From the NCBI RefSeq assembly GCF_017877355.1, contig NZ_JAGIPR010000001.1:186001-250000 (forward strand): a stretch of DNA of 64,000 bases, in the 5' to 3' direction. Shown here in pieces: positions 1 through 9,622 of this stretch (position 1 is its first letter; each line of letters starts with the position of its first letter). The notes below the pieces were generated by a model that did no database searches, had not been told where the DNA came from, and was given only the letters and a program-made list of their open reading frames with translations. A program made the translations under genes and the position numbers. Source of the DNA: Chryseobacterium jejuense. GTDB lineage: Bacteria; Bacteroidota; Bacteroidia; Flavobacteriales; Weeksellaceae.

Positions 1-1
1 A

Positions 2-1312
2 TTAATTGCATCAAACGTGGAATTGACGGATATAACCTTTGATCGTAAAGTAACAACGAAAAATATCTATAAAAAATATCATTATACTATTTACGAACTG
101 AGCCGATCGTTAGCACCGGGTGACACTCTAAAAATGAACTTCAAACAAACCTTGAAACCTAAAGGCTTTGAAAATAAAAATTCCGATTTCGAAGTGATCT
201 ATAACGGAACTTTCTTTGATAATGCAGTGTTACCTGGTTTTGGTTATCGGAACAAATATGAATTGCAGGATGAGGATGATCGAAGAGAACTTGGACTGGC
301 TCCACGACTGCAAAAAAACAAGCGTGATGATGTAAAAGAGTTAACGAATGCAAGAAACGGAAGTGACTCGGATGGGATTACTCTTGAAATAATATTAAGT
401 ACGGAAGCTCCACAAACTGTACTGACTTCAGGTGATTTGGTGGCTAAATGGAGTAAAGATGGTCGCAACTATTTCCATTATAAAACTAATCAGCCAATCA
501 TCAATTTTTATCCTGTTGTTTCAGCCAATTATGAAGTGATGAAGAATACCTGTATTCCGTCCGGAAATGCTCCAAACGGGTTTGTTGATTTAGAAATTTA
601 TTATCATAAAGGACACGAATACAATCTCCATCGAATGATGGAATCCATGAAAATGTCTTTGGATTATTACAGCACCCATTTCAGCTCATATCCATACAAA
701 CAGCTTCGTATTGTGGAGTTTCCAAGGTATCGCACATTTGCCCAGTCTTTTCCGGGTATTATCCCTTTTTCTGAGGCTATTGGCTTTATGATGAATATTA
801 AGGATGAAAAAGATGTTGACATGGCATTTTATATTACCGCACATGAAGTGGCGCATCAATGGTGGGGATTGCAACTGGAGGCTGCCAATGTACAGGGACA
901 AAAGATGATTTTGGAAACGCTGGCTCAATATTCTGCCATGATGGTGTTTAAGAAAAAATATCCGGATAAAAAAGTTCAGCAATTTCTGAAACTCCAAAGA
1001 GATGCTTATGGTGAAGGCTTATTAAAGTCAAAAAAAAATGAGTTACCATTAGCTTTGGTTGAAAATGAAAGCCATATTTATTATAACAAAGGAGCACTTA
1101 ATATGTATGAACTACAGAAACATATTGGAGAAAAAAATATCAATAGGGCTTTACATAATTACCTTCAAGACTGGCGTTCTTTTGATAATCCTAAAAAACA
1201 GGATCGATATTCGACAACTTTAGACTTAATACCATATTTTCGAAGGGTAACTCCAGATTCTTTGCAATATAAAATAACGGATTTATTTGAACGGGTAAAT
1301 AATCCTAAATAG
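2..1312 (+). CDS. M1-family metallopeptidase part of an ABC permease/aminopeptidase fusion (5' partial)
   Basis: The reading frame is open to the left edge, so the start lies outside the window and only the C-terminal ~435 residues are seen. They carry the zinc motif HEVAHQWWG followed by ETLAQY, giving HEXXH-X19-E rather than the textbook X18. From memory the X19 spacing is usual for the Bacteroidetes proteins that fuse an ABC-2 type permease to an M1 aminopeptidase domain. The preceding FPRYRTFAQSFPG stretch is also typical of that group. If so, the missing N-terminal half is membrane-embedded and this half is the peptidase. The C-terminal end (LDLIPYFRRVTPDSLQYKITDLFE, quoted only in part: LDLIPYFRRVTPDS) also looks complete. 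A plain soluble M1 peptidase is the alternative. Confidence 0.8.
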   Translation, partial: LIASNVELTDITFDRKVTTKNIYKKYHYTIYELSRSLAPGDTLKMNFKQTLKPKGFENKNSDFEVIYNGTFFDNAVLPGFGYRNKYELQDEDDRRELGLAPRLQKNKRDDVKELTNARNGSDSDGITLEIILSTEAPQTVLTSGDLVAKWSKDGRNYFHYKTNQPIINFYPVVSANYEVMKNTCIPSGNAPNGFVDLEIYYHKGHEYNLHRMMESMKMSLDYYSTHFSSYPYKQLRIVEFPRYRTFAQSFPGIIPFSEAIGFMMNIKDEKDVDMAFYITAHEVAHQWWGLQLEAANVQGQKMILETLAQYSAMMVFKKKYPDKKVQQFLKLQRDAYGEGLLKSKKNELPLALVENESHIYYNKGALNMYELQKHIGEKNINRALHNYLQDWRSFDNPKKQDRYSTTLDLIPYFRRVTPDSLQYKITDLFERVNNPK

Positions 1313-2118
1313 AACAATCTTCCAGGCGATCAGCATATTTAAAAACTAAAATATTATATAGGAAAAATACAGTTTCAGTTATGACTCATGTTTTTTCTGC
1401 TTAATGGCTATAAATACCTTATATTCAATAGTAATAAGAAATATAATCACAGCAATTTCTATTGAAAAATACAGGATTCCTAAAAATTTTAACCTAAAAA
1501 TCAAATAAGATGAAATTTTCTTTTCCCATACATTTTTTAATAATAGTTTGGAATTAACACATCCCAAAAAATATAGATATAAAAATTATAATTAAATAAT
1601 CATGATATAGTAGAAATTTTTAATTTGCTCAGCTATATAAAATGAGGAGTTAATATACTTTAATGTACCATATTAGAAGCACATTAAACCACAGGTTCTA
1701 TTCTAGAAAGGTTATACAAGATTTTGTAGGTTCTCTTATAAAAACTCATTTTATAACCTAACTGGTACATTTGAGTATATCATTGCCTAATTTATATATT
1801 ACAAAAATTAGATTGTATAATTTCTGTATTGGTATCACTGCTATACTTGGAAATAAATAAGAGAGATTGATTTGGTTGAATTGATAATGAAATAAGGAAA
1901 TACAAAAAAAATGACTATATTAATAGCTGCTTATGGAATTATTGAAACTTTTCCTTTCGTTGTTCCTTGTGATTTAAAATCATAGAACCCAATAAACTTT
2001 TATATAAAAAGGCCCTCAGATTAATCATAGAGCTATATAGTTATTGGTTTTTGGCTACTTTAATACTTATTTTGAAAAATGAACTTTTAACCCCAAAAGA
2101 ATACTTACAATTAATTAT
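1313..2118. other. Intergenic, no convincing gene
   Basis: About 800 very AT-rich bases. A 62-codon minus-strand frame exists but has low-complexity Lys/Ile composition and no recognisable family. I see no tRNA, strong hairpin or repeat here. The length and composition suit decayed accessory DNA. Confidence 0.5.
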
Positions 2119-2715
2119 ATGATTTTTAAAAAGCTTAAGCTAAATATTAATATAGATGATCAAACTTTTAATAAGCTCTATCCTGAACACATAAAAGGTT
2201 TATCGTCTCAACATTGGACTCCTGTTGCTGTTGCTAAGATAGCTGCAAAATATTTAGCTGACAAACCAGATAAAAAAATATTGGATATCGGTGCAGGTGC
2301 AGGAAAATTCTGTTTAGTGGGAGCTGCTTCTACAAAGGGTAAATTCTATGGTGTGGAGCAAAGGTCTTCCCTTGTAAAGGTATCGAGAAAAATAGCAAAT
2401 AAATATAAAATTAATAATGTAGAATTTATTCATTCCAATATTAATGAAACTATTTTTACTGATTTTGATGCATTCTATTTTTTTAATTCTTTTTATGAAA
2501 ATATAGATAGTTCATGTGAAATTGATGATACAGTAGTAAGGGATAAAAATTTATATGATGTATATTCAAATTATGTTCGTGAACAATTGGACAAAACTCC
2601 AATTGGAACCCTTTTAGTGACTTATTGGAGTAAATGGGATGAGATTCCTGAGAGTTTTGATTTAATGGATACAGCTTACAATGGATTATTAAATTTTTGG
2701 AGGAAAGTTTCCTGA
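2119..2715 (+). CDS. Class I SAM-dependent methyltransferase
   Basis: A 198-residue protein with a clear Rossmann motif I, ILDIGAGAGKFCL, at about residues 54-66. An acidic residue follows at the end of strand 2 (YGVEQ) and an FDAFYFFN stretch sits at motif IV. These are the marks of a class I methyltransferase that binds S-adenosylmethionine. The substrate cannot be told. The N-terminal ~45 residues (ending HWTPVAVAKIAAKYLA) look like the helical cap seen in small-molecule methyltransferases. The gene stands alone, with long AT-rich DNA before it and a hairpin just after it, inside an accessory region. Confidence 0.8.
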   Translation: MIFKKLKLNINIDDQTFNKLYPEHIKGLSSQHWTPVAVAKIAAKYLADKPDKKILDIGAGAGKFCLVGAASTKGKFYGVEQRSSLVKVSRKIANKYKINNVEFIHSNINETIFTDFDAFYFFNSFYENIDSSCEIDDTVVRDKNLYDVYSNYVREQLDKTPIGTLLVTYWSKWDEIPESFDLMDTAYNGLLNFWRKVS

Positions 2716-2730
2716 TTAATTTAATAATAA

Positions 2731-2770
2731 AAAGCCAACAGGTAAACTTCCTGTTTTGTGACATGGCTTT
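2731..2770 (+). terminator. Hairpin after the methyltransferase gene
   Basis: AACAGG and CCTGTT form a 6-bp stem around a 7-base loop and are followed by TT. An outer AAAGCC/GGCTTT pair can extend the structure. It starts 15 bases after the methyltransferase stop codon and probably ends that transcript. Confidence 0.5.
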
Positions 2771-2922
2771 CAGAATAATCTGGCGTGAATTTTTTATGCA
2801 GATTATATATCATTTCCCAAGAGATCATTTATTTGGAATTATTGGATGTTTTTGTTCCTACGTAAGGATGGGATGCGGTAAATACGTACCCATCTGCCTT
2901 CAGTGGGAAGATGGGTAATGAA

Positions 2923-3040
2923 AGTTTTCAAACACCTAAAATGAATATTGTTGCTCATTTATCTATCAGTATAACAGTGGATTAGAAAATGAAAAAACCG
3001 ACATAAGAGAATGAAATCTTCAAATGTCGGTCTTGTGAAC
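2923..3040 (+). repeat. Decayed copy of the serine-recombinase 3' end plus tRNA-Arg terminator
   Basis: The stretch beginning TTTTCAAACACCTAAAATG matches the last ~90 bases of the recombinase gene at 31968-33077, then the CCGACAT/ATGTCGG hairpin that follows it, then TCTTGTGA, where the tRNA 3' end starts at the other locus. Substitutions and small indels are spread through it and no reading frame survives. After the hairpin a scrambled remnant of the tRNA T-arm (GACAG...ATTCAAAC) can be recognised. I read it as the footprint of an older insertion with the same kind of end. Confidence 0.75.
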
Positions 3041-3187
3041 TTGACAGTAGGCTATTCAAACTCTTTTTTTACTGACATAGAACGTATTTTGGATTTATGT
3101 TGCTGATAATGAGATGAATTATCTCATACTGCTGATTTAGCATCTTATTAACTTAATATATGATTTCATTTTTTTAGATATTTGCAT

Positions 3188-4060
3188 ATGGCTCTATTTA
3201 TAACTTTAGAGAATGTCTATAAATTGTACAATCTTGATTCTTCAAAAAAGACGGAAGGAATAGTTATTCTCAATCAGCAAAATGATCCAAAAAAGAAATA
3301 TACAAATAATAGCCGTCTATTTGATGGTTTATTGCTAGGATTCTTGATACAAGGATCCATGAAAGCACAGATTCATTTTTTAGAATACGAAATGAACGCA
3401 GGTGATATTGCTATTTTACAGCCGCAATTGATGATCGACACAAAATCATTGAGTGAAGATGCCAAAATTGTAACAATTGGTCTTTCCTTAGATTTTATTA
3501 CAGCATTTCCAATTTTACGTGAGTTTATAATGAACAACCAAATTAGATGGCAGCCAATTATCAGACTTCAGCCTGAAGAAATAAAGTTGCAAAATGAATT
3601 ATTGACGCTTATACAGAACTTCTACAATAAAAAACCTAGCCATAATAAAACGGAAATGCTTCGACATCTTGTTATGGTTCTGATTAGTATGATTTCTGAA
3701 GTATATTCTTGTTTACCGAATAGCAAAAGCTTGGTGAAAAACCGTACACATGAGATTATAGATGATTTTTATCTACTAATTTCAAAGCATGCTAACCAAC
3801 AAAGAAGCGTTGTGTTTTATGCTAAAAAGTTACATTTAACACCACAATATCTTTCCACTTTCCTGAAACAGAAAACTGGAAAATCTGTATTACAGTGGAT
3901 TGATCATATCACAATTCTACATGCTAAAACACTATTGAAATCTTCTAATTTATCAATTAAAGAAATTAGCAATGAGCTTCATTTCGAAGAAACAAGTGTC
4001 TTTTGCAGATACTTTAAAAGAATAGTGGGAGTGTCACCAAAAACCTATAGAAACGAATAA
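3188..4060 (+). CDS. AraC-family transcriptional regulator
   Basis: A 290-residue regulator with the AraC layout: an N-terminal cupin-like sensing half, then two helix-turn-helix units in the last ~100 residues. The first reads AKKLHLTPQYLSTFLKQKTG and the second includes IKEISNELHFEETSVFCRYF followed by the family signature GVSPKTYR. I use the ATG because the upstream in-frame TTG would add only two residues. It lies 121 bp before, and on the same strand as, a Tet-like efflux gene, so control of that pump is a reasonable guess. A second AraC regulator with a similar C-terminus lies at 6589-7437. Confidence 0.85.
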   Translation: MALFITLENVYKLYNLDSSKKTEGIVILNQQNDPKKKYTNNSRLFDGLLLGFLIQGSMKAQIHFLEYEMNAGDIAILQPQLMIDTKSLSEDAKIVTIGLSLDFITAFPILREFIMNNQIRWQPIIRLQPEEIKLQNELLTLIQNFYNKKPSHNKTEMLRHLVMVLISMISEVYSCLPNSKSLVKNRTHEIIDDFYLLISKHANQQRSVVFYAKKLHLTPQYLSTFLKQKTGKSVLQWIDHITILHAKTLLKSSNLSIKEISNELHFEETSVFCRYFKRIVGVSPKTYRNE

Positions 4061-4181
4061 TAATTTATATTCTTTATTTCTAAACTATTTACGGATCGCT
4101 GAACATTATTAGCTTTCAGATTGTACGTAAACACCATTAAATTGTCAATACCTGCTTTTTATCTCTGTTTAATTTTACAAC

Positions 4182-5414
4182 ATGAAAAAAACAGGTAAAA
4201 AAGCAGCTATTGGATTTATATTTATCACGTTGTTGATTGATATTACAGGTTGGGGAATTATACTTCCCGTGGTTCCTAAACTCATTGGAGAACTTATCAA
4301 TAGTGACCTTAGCGAAGCTGCAAAATATGGAGGTTGGCTTGGCTTCACTTATGCTATTACGCAATTTATATTTGCACCTATAGTTGGTAATCTTAGTGAT
4401 AAGTATGGAAGACGCCCAATTATTTTAATTTCTCTTTTTGGATTTGCTATTGATTATGTACTATTAGCACTAGCGCCTTCTATTTGTTGGTTGTTTTTTG
4501 GAAGAATCATTGCCGGTCTTACTGGGGCTAGTATTTCAACAGCTAGTGCATATATAGCTGACATATCCACCGATGAAGATAGAACTAAAAATTTTGGCTT
4601 AATCGGCGCAGCTTTTGGATTAGGGTTTATTATAGGTCCGGTAATAGGTGGTTTACTTGGACATTATGGAGCAAGAGTTCCCTTTTATTTCGCTGCTATA
4701 TTATGCATGGCGAATTTTCTTTACGGCCTGCTTATACTACCAGAAAGTTTAGAAAAAGATAAACGTCGGTCATTTAACTGGAAACGTGCAAACCCTATTG
4801 GAGCAGTTAATTTTTTAAGAAAACAGTCAAAAATATCGAATCTCGTCATTGCTTTAATTTTGGTCTATGTTGCCCTCCACGCTGTACAAAGCAATTGGCA
4901 TTTTTTTACTATGTATAAATTTAATTGGGCGGAAAGAACTGTAGGTCTATCGCTTGGTTTGCTTGGCTTATTGCTTGGCTTAGTACAAGGAATTCTAATT
5001 AGATGGACAACTCCAAAATTAGGAGAACATAAAAGTGTATATTTTGGGTTGCTATTTTATGCATTAGGTTTAATGCTCTTTGCATTTACTAATCAAGGAT
5101 GGATGATGTTTGTTTTTCTCGTTCCCTATTCCTTAGGTGGAATCTGTGGGCCCGCACTTCAATCAATAATCAGTAAAAATGTTCCTGCCAATGAACAGGG
5201 TGAACTGCAGGGAGCATTATCAAGTTTAGTGAGCGCTACTTCTATTTTGGGGCCTCCAATTATGACAAACTTATTCTATTATTTCACTCATGATAAAGCA
5301 CCATTTCAATTTTCAGGAGCTCCATTTTTTCTAGCATCCATTTTAATGTTTATTAGTGTAATTATTATATATTTTGCTTTTCGACAAAAAAGTGAAAAAG
5401 AAGCTAAAGATTAA
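4182..5414 (+). CDS. TCR/Tet-family MFS efflux transporter
   Basis: A 410-residue protein with about 12 predicted membrane segments. The loop between segments 2 and 3 carries MFS motif A (GNLSDKYGRRPIIL), and segment 5 carries the drug/proton antiporter motif C-like GLGFIIGPVIGG. The start, with LLIDITGWGIILPVVP, resembles tetracycline-type pumps of the TCR/Tet subgroup, which export drugs in exchange for protons. Whether tetracycline is the substrate cannot be read from sequence. It follows an AraC regulator and sits in a region rich in drug-modifying families. Confidence 0.85.
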   Translation: MKKTGKKAAIGFIFITLLIDITGWGIILPVVPKLIGELINSDLSEAAKYGGWLGFTYAITQFIFAPIVGNLSDKYGRRPIILISLFGFAIDYVLLALAPSICWLFFGRIIAGLTGASISTASAYIADISTDEDRTKNFGLIGAAFGLGFIIGPVIGGLLGHYGARVPFYFAAILCMANFLYGLLILPESLEKDKRRSFNWKRANPIGAVNFLRKQSKISNLVIALILVYVALHAVQSNWHFFTMYKFNWAERTVGLSLGLLGLLLGLVQGILIRWTTPKLGEHKSVYFGLLFYALGLMLFAFTNQGWMMFVFLVPYSLGGICGPALQSIISKNVPANEQGELQGALSSLVSATSILGPPIMTNLFYYFTHDKAPFQFSGAPFFLASILMFISVIIIYFAFRQKSEKEAKD

Positions 5415-5792
5415 AAAAATGCAATAATAATCTCCAGTTTTTTGTTGCAATTCCAAGATTTCTCTTCAGTGAACTTTATGAGCGTATCTTCAAACACTTT
5501 TATAGATGATTTAATTCGTTTAAGCCAAATTAAACAAGAATTACAAAGCTCTTTTTTATCAAATAATTTCTTTTAATTTATATTTATTGCAGCTTAGTTT
5601 TAAAAATTAATAATAATCTACATTGGAATAATAAGTCTGTAGTTGGATGTGTTTGTTTTGTACCCATAGTCAGATTTTGTCCCTAAAGTTAGTACTATAT
5701 GTAATTGCTGGGTTAATGGAATTTTCAGCTAAAATTAGTGAAAAACCTCCGGTATTAACTACAAAAGAGATGGCCAAATTGTTAACGAACTA
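5415..5792. other. Intergenic with a possible SDR-gene scrap
   Basis: No intact gene. From 5717 a short frame reads MEFSAKISEKPPVLTTKEMA before stopping. It resembles the C-terminal part of NAD-dependent epimerase/dihydroflavonol reductase-like proteins. The match is short and tentative. Together with the two broken genes that follow, it suggests this stretch is decaying. Confidence 0.3.
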
Positions 5793-6238
5793 ATGAATCA
5801 GAACTTTATCCATACCTATGTCTCTGTAGATTGTGTTGTCTTTGGATTTGACCATGAAAACCGGTTGAATATATTATTAGTACAACGCCATGTTGATGAT
5901 GTACCATTGGAAAAACAGATCAGACTTCCGGAAGCTTGATATTCAGTGACGAAGATGTAGATGATGCTGTACAAAGAGTACTTCATGAACTTACGGGGAT
6001 TAAGAAAATGGTTCTGAAACAGTTCAGATGCTTTGCCGATCCTATGAGAGTAAGTAATGCGCATGATATCAAATGGATGGATCAGGAATACAAACATCAT
6101 ATAGACAGGATCATTACGGTTGTCTACCTTTCTCTTTGTAAAATAGATCACAAGATCAACAGTACAAAATATAATACTGTAGACTGGTATCCTATTGATG
6201 AGGTTCCGGTAGTGGTAATATTAGCGAAGGAACCTTAG
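5793..6238 (+). pseudogene. NUDIX hydrolase / NrtR-like regulator, frameshifted and truncated
   Basis: From the ATG the frame reads MNQNFIHTYVSVDCVVFGFD and stops after RLPEA. The same protein continues in another frame as LIFSDEDVDDAVQRVLHELTG, so a single base is missing near 5932. The Nudix-type segment (VLHELTG in place of the usual REL-x-EET) and the later YNTVDWYPIDEVP motif fit the NrtR/ADP-ribose-pyrophosphatase-like group. In that group a winged-helix domain normally follows. Here the sequence degenerates after PIDEVP and the DNA-binding half is absent. It is almost certainly non-functional. Confidence 0.75.
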
Positions 6239-6329
6239 GTTTGATTCCCAACAAAATTGATGGTACCATCTACTGCTTATATACTGACTACTAAAGTGAA
6301 TTTCAAAAGTCATATTCTGTATTTTAGGA

Positions 6330-6575
6330 TGTAAGGTTAATAGCTTGATTGATATTCCAGATGGTAGGTCTGGGTATTCATTCGATGGTGGAAATTACGC
6401 CAAAATGTCTACAAAAGGAAATTTGTCGGATGGAATAATCGTGAGAAAATGGGGTGAAATTTGGCAGATGGTTTTGGACAGCGCTTACACAGCAGATTTT
6501 GAAATATTTCGAAAAAAGCTCAAAATACTATGGATACCGAGGTCGATTTATGATAAGTGTAAGGTAAAGATATAG
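6330..6575 (+). pseudogene. Fragment of a GyrI-like effector-binding protein
   Basis: The readable piece contains GNYAKMSTKGNLSDG, WGEIWQMVLD and AYTADFEIF, the pattern of the C-terminal half of GyrI-like small-molecule-binding domains. These are often attached to AraC or MerR regulators. After ADFEIF the expected EKAQN...EVD continuation is found in a different frame, so a frameshift has occurred. The upstream half of the gene is missing. Confidence 0.5.
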
Positions 6576-6588
6576 CTTGTTTATTGGA

Positions 6589-7437
6589 TTACTTTCTATA
6601 TGCTGTCAAAGTTATTCCTGTTTGTCTCTTGAAGTAGCGAGCCATATAAGATGTATCTTCAAAACATAGGCGATCTGCAATCTGTTGGATTGACATTTCA
6701 GATGTACGCAAAAGTGCTTTAATCTCTAGAATAACTTGCCTGTCAATTAAACCTTTTGGCGAATCATTCAAAAAATCTTTGGAGATTTGAGATAGATAGT
6801 AAGGGGTAATATTTAGCTGATCTGCATAAAAAGCAACATTTCGCTGCTCCGTACTATGTCGAGTGATCAGTTCCCAAAACTTCCAGCACAATATTTCTTT
6901 TCGACTGTATTGATGTTCCGCATTAATTTGTGTTAGTGAAACAGTTTCAGCTATTTTGAGAAAAAACAATTGTAAACTATTCCGCAACATTATATGTTGA
7001 TGTGTTGTGCATGTATTTTTAATGTGTTTTATTTGCGCTATCCATCCATGCAATAGAGCTACTTCTGGTCCCTGAGGTCTACAAAGTGGAGATTGATATA
7101 AAAACAAGAAAAGTGGATTGGGTAAATCAAAGGCTACTTCAGCAGCTAGACTTCTATCTACAAGACAGTAGAACGCTTTAAAATCACCAGACACCCGTTG
7201 GACAACTGTAATATAGTCCTCAGCCAGGACCAATATATCATTAGGCTTTAGCAGATAATTCTTAAAATTAACACTCACTACCGAAGTGCCTTCCAGACAT
7301 ACTATTAACGATGTATAACTAAGCCGTAAGGGATATCCCAGACTTTGGCAAAGATTACTTTCCCCTAGCGCTAGTTTCTCTTTTCCTAGGAAAATATCCG
7401 GTGTGTAATTCATTATAGTACTTTTCATTTTTACCAT
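6589..7437 (-). CDS. AraC-family transcriptional regulator
   Basis: A 282-residue AraC-type protein. The last 100 residues hold the two helix-turn-helix units (ADQLNITPYYLSQISKDF and IQQIADRLCFEDTSYMARYF) and end in the signature TGITLTAYR. The N-terminal half is the usual effector-binding region, with short beta segments such as LIVCLEGTSVVSVN. It is divergent from the acetyltransferase at 7566 with about 130 bp between them, so it may control that gene, itself, or both. Its architecture matches the regulator at 3188, but the two are only loosely similar. Confidence 0.85.
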   Translation of the reverse strand: MVKMKSTIMNYTPDIFLGKEKLALGESNLCQSLGYPLRLSYTSLIVCLEGTSVVSVNFKNYLLKPNDILVLAEDYITVVQRVSGDFKAFYCLVDRSLAAEVAFDLPNPLFLFLYQSPLCRPQGPEVALLHGWIAQIKHIKNTCTTHQHIMLRNSLQLFFLKIAETVSLTQINAEHQYSRKEILCWKFWELITRHSTEQRNVAFYADQLNITPYYLSQISKDFLNDSPKGLIDRQVILEIKALLRTSEMSIQQIADRLCFEDTSYMARYFKRQTGITLTAYRK

Positions 7438-7531
7438 AAATTTGGATTATTTATTGTAAGTAAGTGTGATTTGTTTTCAAAAGTACTCATTTTACGAAAC
7501 TTTTGGCTATATCCCTATTAAATAAAGACTG

Positions 7532-7539
7532 TAATTTTG
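7532..7539 (+). promoter_or_regulatory. Bacteroidetes-type -7 element TAATTTTG
   Basis: A perfect TAnnTTTG match lies 26 bases before the ATG of the downstream acetyltransferase. A TTTG upstream is a possible -33 element, but its spacing is longer than usual. Confidence 0.45.
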
Positions 7540-7565
7540 CCATGTACATTTAAAAATAGAATGTT

Positions 7566-8126
7566 ATGATTTTAGAAACAGCAAGATTGATTTTGCGCCC
7601 ATTCAGAGATACTGACGCAGCAGACTTATACAAATATGCGAAGGACGACAAAGTGGGACCAATAGCAGGTTGGCCTCCGCATAAGAGTGTGGAACAAAGT
7701 AGAGAGATAATCAAAACAATATTTATGCAAGATGGAGTATTTGCCATCACATTAAAGGAGGATGACATCGCTATTGGGATGATTAGTTTGATTTTGGGAG
7801 AGAAAAGTAATTTTCCAATCACCGAATCGGAAGGAGAAATTTCATATTGGCTAGGGGTCCCATTTTGGGGCAAAGGTATAATGCCTGAAGCAATTAGAGA
7901 AGTTGTACGATATGGTTTCGAGAGTTTGAGATTAGTAAACATCTGGTCCGGCTATTACGATGGAAACTCCAAGTCAAAGATCGCACAAGAAAAATGTGGG
8001 TTCCATCATCATCATGTGGAAGAAGCTAGCCTAAATGAGTTAATGAATGACATACGGACAGAACATATCAGTCGTATGACACGGGACGAATGGACCATGG
8101 CTGCCTATGGTAAGGTCTCATTCTGA
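7566..8126 (+). CDS. GNAT N-acetyltransferase, RimJ/RimL type
   Basis: A 186-residue protein opening with the RimJ/RimL-type ETARLILRPFRDTDAADLY. The GNAT core follows: a beta-4 strand with IGMISLIL, then the acetyl-CoA loop region YWLGVPFWGKGIMPEAI. This family transfers acetyl groups from acetyl-CoA to amines of proteins or small molecules. Some members modify ribosomal protein N-termini and others inactivate drugs, and the sequence does not decide. The C-terminal tail (HHHHVEEAS...) is His-rich, which is mildly odd. The neighbours are another GNAT gene and regulators. Confidence 0.85.
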   Translation: MILETARLILRPFRDTDAADLYKYAKDDKVGPIAGWPPHKSVEQSREIIKTIFMQDGVFAITLKEDDIAIGMISLILGEKSNFPITESEGEISYWLGVPFWGKGIMPEAIREVVRYGFESLRLVNIWSGYYDGNSKSKIAQEKCGFHHHHVEEASLNELMNDIRTEHISRMTRDEWTMAAYGKVSF

Positions 8127-8253
8127 GTATATTTTCAATTTAAAGTCACCACAGTTGTTGGATTAAATTGACTCCTTAAATATTCGACTACAGGCGAATT
8201 TAACATGGTAAAAAGTTGGATAGATACAAAAAGTAAAAAGTTTTTAACATACA

Positions 8254-9150
8254 ATGGATACAAATAGAAAAGTTTATTCCGGATTGGAGGAGATCAAACC
8301 CTATTTCCTTAGTTTTAACAAGCTATATGATATCTGTCTAGATGGAGATTATATGCCGTGGTATGAAATGGGGTACTGGGACAATACTTTTATACCGTTT
8401 TTTATAGTTCAGGATAATAAGGTGATTGCAAATGTTTCTGTATCACCCATGGTGATGCTTCTACAGGGGCATTCCCATAATGTTCTACAGATTAGTGCAG
8501 TGATGACACATCCTGCTTTTAGAGGCCAGGGGCTTTCGCGTTATCTGATGAACCATGTTATGAGTCATTTCCGTGGGCAATATGAATTCATATACCTATT
8601 TGCTAATGCAGAGGTGTTAGGTTTTTACCCAAAGTTTGGTTTTGCTAGGTTAGATGAAAGTAGTTTCAGTCTTAAAGATTTAACAGATTTTGAACCCGTA
8701 AGTTCCGATTGGAGAAAGCTTTCTATTCAAATTAACGAAGATAAAAATCTCCTGGAGCGATTTGCTAAAGACCATAGACTTCTGTCAAATACCTTGTCGT
8801 TTGAGCCTAATCCTTGTTTGTCGACCTATCATTTTATATTACAGTTTGAAGATTCTTTATATTATTCAGAAAAAAGAGACTGCTTAGTGTTGATGGAATT
8901 TGAAGAAGAAGAGCTCAATATCTATGATATTTTTTCAATTAGACCATATAAATTAGAAGAGTTAATTCCTACTTTAGTTAAGACCCATACGAAAGAGATC
9001 AGTTTCTTTTTTGTTCCGGATACAGATTTTGGAGGAAAACTTGAGGTCGAAAAATATCCTTTCGATGATGATGCTCTTTACATATATCCTGAACACAAAA
9101 AGGATCTATTTATGGAGAACTTCGTCTTTCCAATAACTTCTCATTATTAA
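8254..9150 (+). CDS. GNAT N-acetyltransferase with C-terminal extension
   Basis: A 298-residue protein. The GNAT domain fills about residues 10-150: substrate-side strands end in VIANVSVSPM, and the acetyl-CoA binding loop is HPAFRGQGLSRYLMN (the R/Q-x-x-G-x-G/A motif). FYPKFGF closes the domain. The remaining ~150 residues do not match a family I know and may be a second, degenerate acyltransferase-like fold, as in two-domain GNAT proteins such as Eis. The substrate is unknown. It lies 127 bp after another GNAT gene and before a PheRS-like gene. Confidence 0.8.
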   Translation: MDTNRKVYSGLEEIKPYFLSFNKLYDICLDGDYMPWYEMGYWDNTFIPFFIVQDNKVIANVSVSPMVMLLQGHSHNVLQISAVMTHPAFRGQGLSRYLMNHVMSHFRGQYEFIYLFANAEVLGFYPKFGFARLDESSFSLKDLTDFEPVSSDWRKLSIQINEDKNLLERFAKDHRLLSNTLSFEPNPCLSTYHFILQFEDSLYYSEKRDCLVLMEFEEEELNIYDIFSIRPYKLEELIPTLVKTHTKEISFFFVPDTDFGGKLEVEKYPFDDDALYIYPEHKKDLFMENFVFPITSHY

Positions 9151-9446
9151 AGACAGTATTTTTAACATAAAGGGGATTATTATCGGTACTTCCAGTCAGT
9201 TGAGTATACTTTTACCAACTTTTAAACAGATCGTGGTGGAAAGTGGTGTTGCTGTCGAGATACGGATTACGGAATATTGTCGATCCACCAACGATGAAGG
9301 TATTAAAGTTTGATCGAAGTGCAAAAATTGACTACAAGAAGGTAGACATCCGTGGATTACAAATTATAAACAACATAATTATTTAAAAACAGATAATATG
9401 CATGTTTATACCTGTTAAATGAACATTTTTAGAATCTGAAAAGAAA
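9151..9446. other. Intergenic with unassigned coding-like fragment
   Basis: From about 9172 a frame reads GIIIGTSSQLSILLPTFKQI and then IRITEYCRSTNDEGIKV before a stop. It has no start codon and I do not recognise the family. It may be the remains of a gene. Confidence 0.3.
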
Positions 9447-9454
9447 TACCTTTG
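9447..9454 (+). promoter_or_regulatory. -7 element TACCTTTG before the PheRS-like gene
   Basis: This is a perfect TAnnTTTG match. Transcription would begin near 9460, giving an untranslated leader of about 80 or 180 bases depending on which start codon is used. No clear -33 TTTG is seen. Confidence 0.5.
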
Positions 9455-9514
9455 TAAGGACATTTTTATTGAATGAATTGTAGAATCAATATACTGTTTT
9501 CCTCTTTCTTTTTT

Positions 9515-9622
9515 GGCCCGCCAGGGCCGAGATAAACTAATATGTCCGTTGCGTACGGATATCAGCTTCAGATTTTACTTCACGAATTTTTAATATTAAG
9601 TACCGCGACAGCTCTATCGCGG
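9515..9622 (+). promoter_or_regulatory. Leader with three hairpins before/within the PheRS-like gene start
   Basis: Three stems lie in a row: GGCCC/GGGCC with a 4-base loop (9515-9528); an 8-bp stem with one G-U pair whose left arm contains the first ATG (9542-9562); and CCGCGA/TCGCGG with an 8-base loop (9603-9622). A second in-frame ATG follows at 9644. These stems are GC-rich in AT-rich DNA. The arrangement could control translation or transcription of the synthetase gene. No T-box sequence was recognised. Confidence 0.4.

Noticed and set aside
1379..1567. 62-residue minus-strand frame with a hydrophobic middle
   Set aside because: Low-complexity Lys/Ile-rich composition, no family, no promoter and no neighbour on the same strand; it fits chance in AT-rich DNA.
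2697..2918. 73-residue plus-strand frame after the methyltransferase
   Set aside because: It overlaps the end of the methyltransferase gene and the terminator hairpin, and runs towards the recombinase relic. No recognisable domain.
9460..9541. T-box riboswitch before the PheRS-like gene
   Set aside because: No T-box consensus or specifier-type stem was found, and T-boxes are not expected in Bacteroidetes; only simple hairpins are visible.
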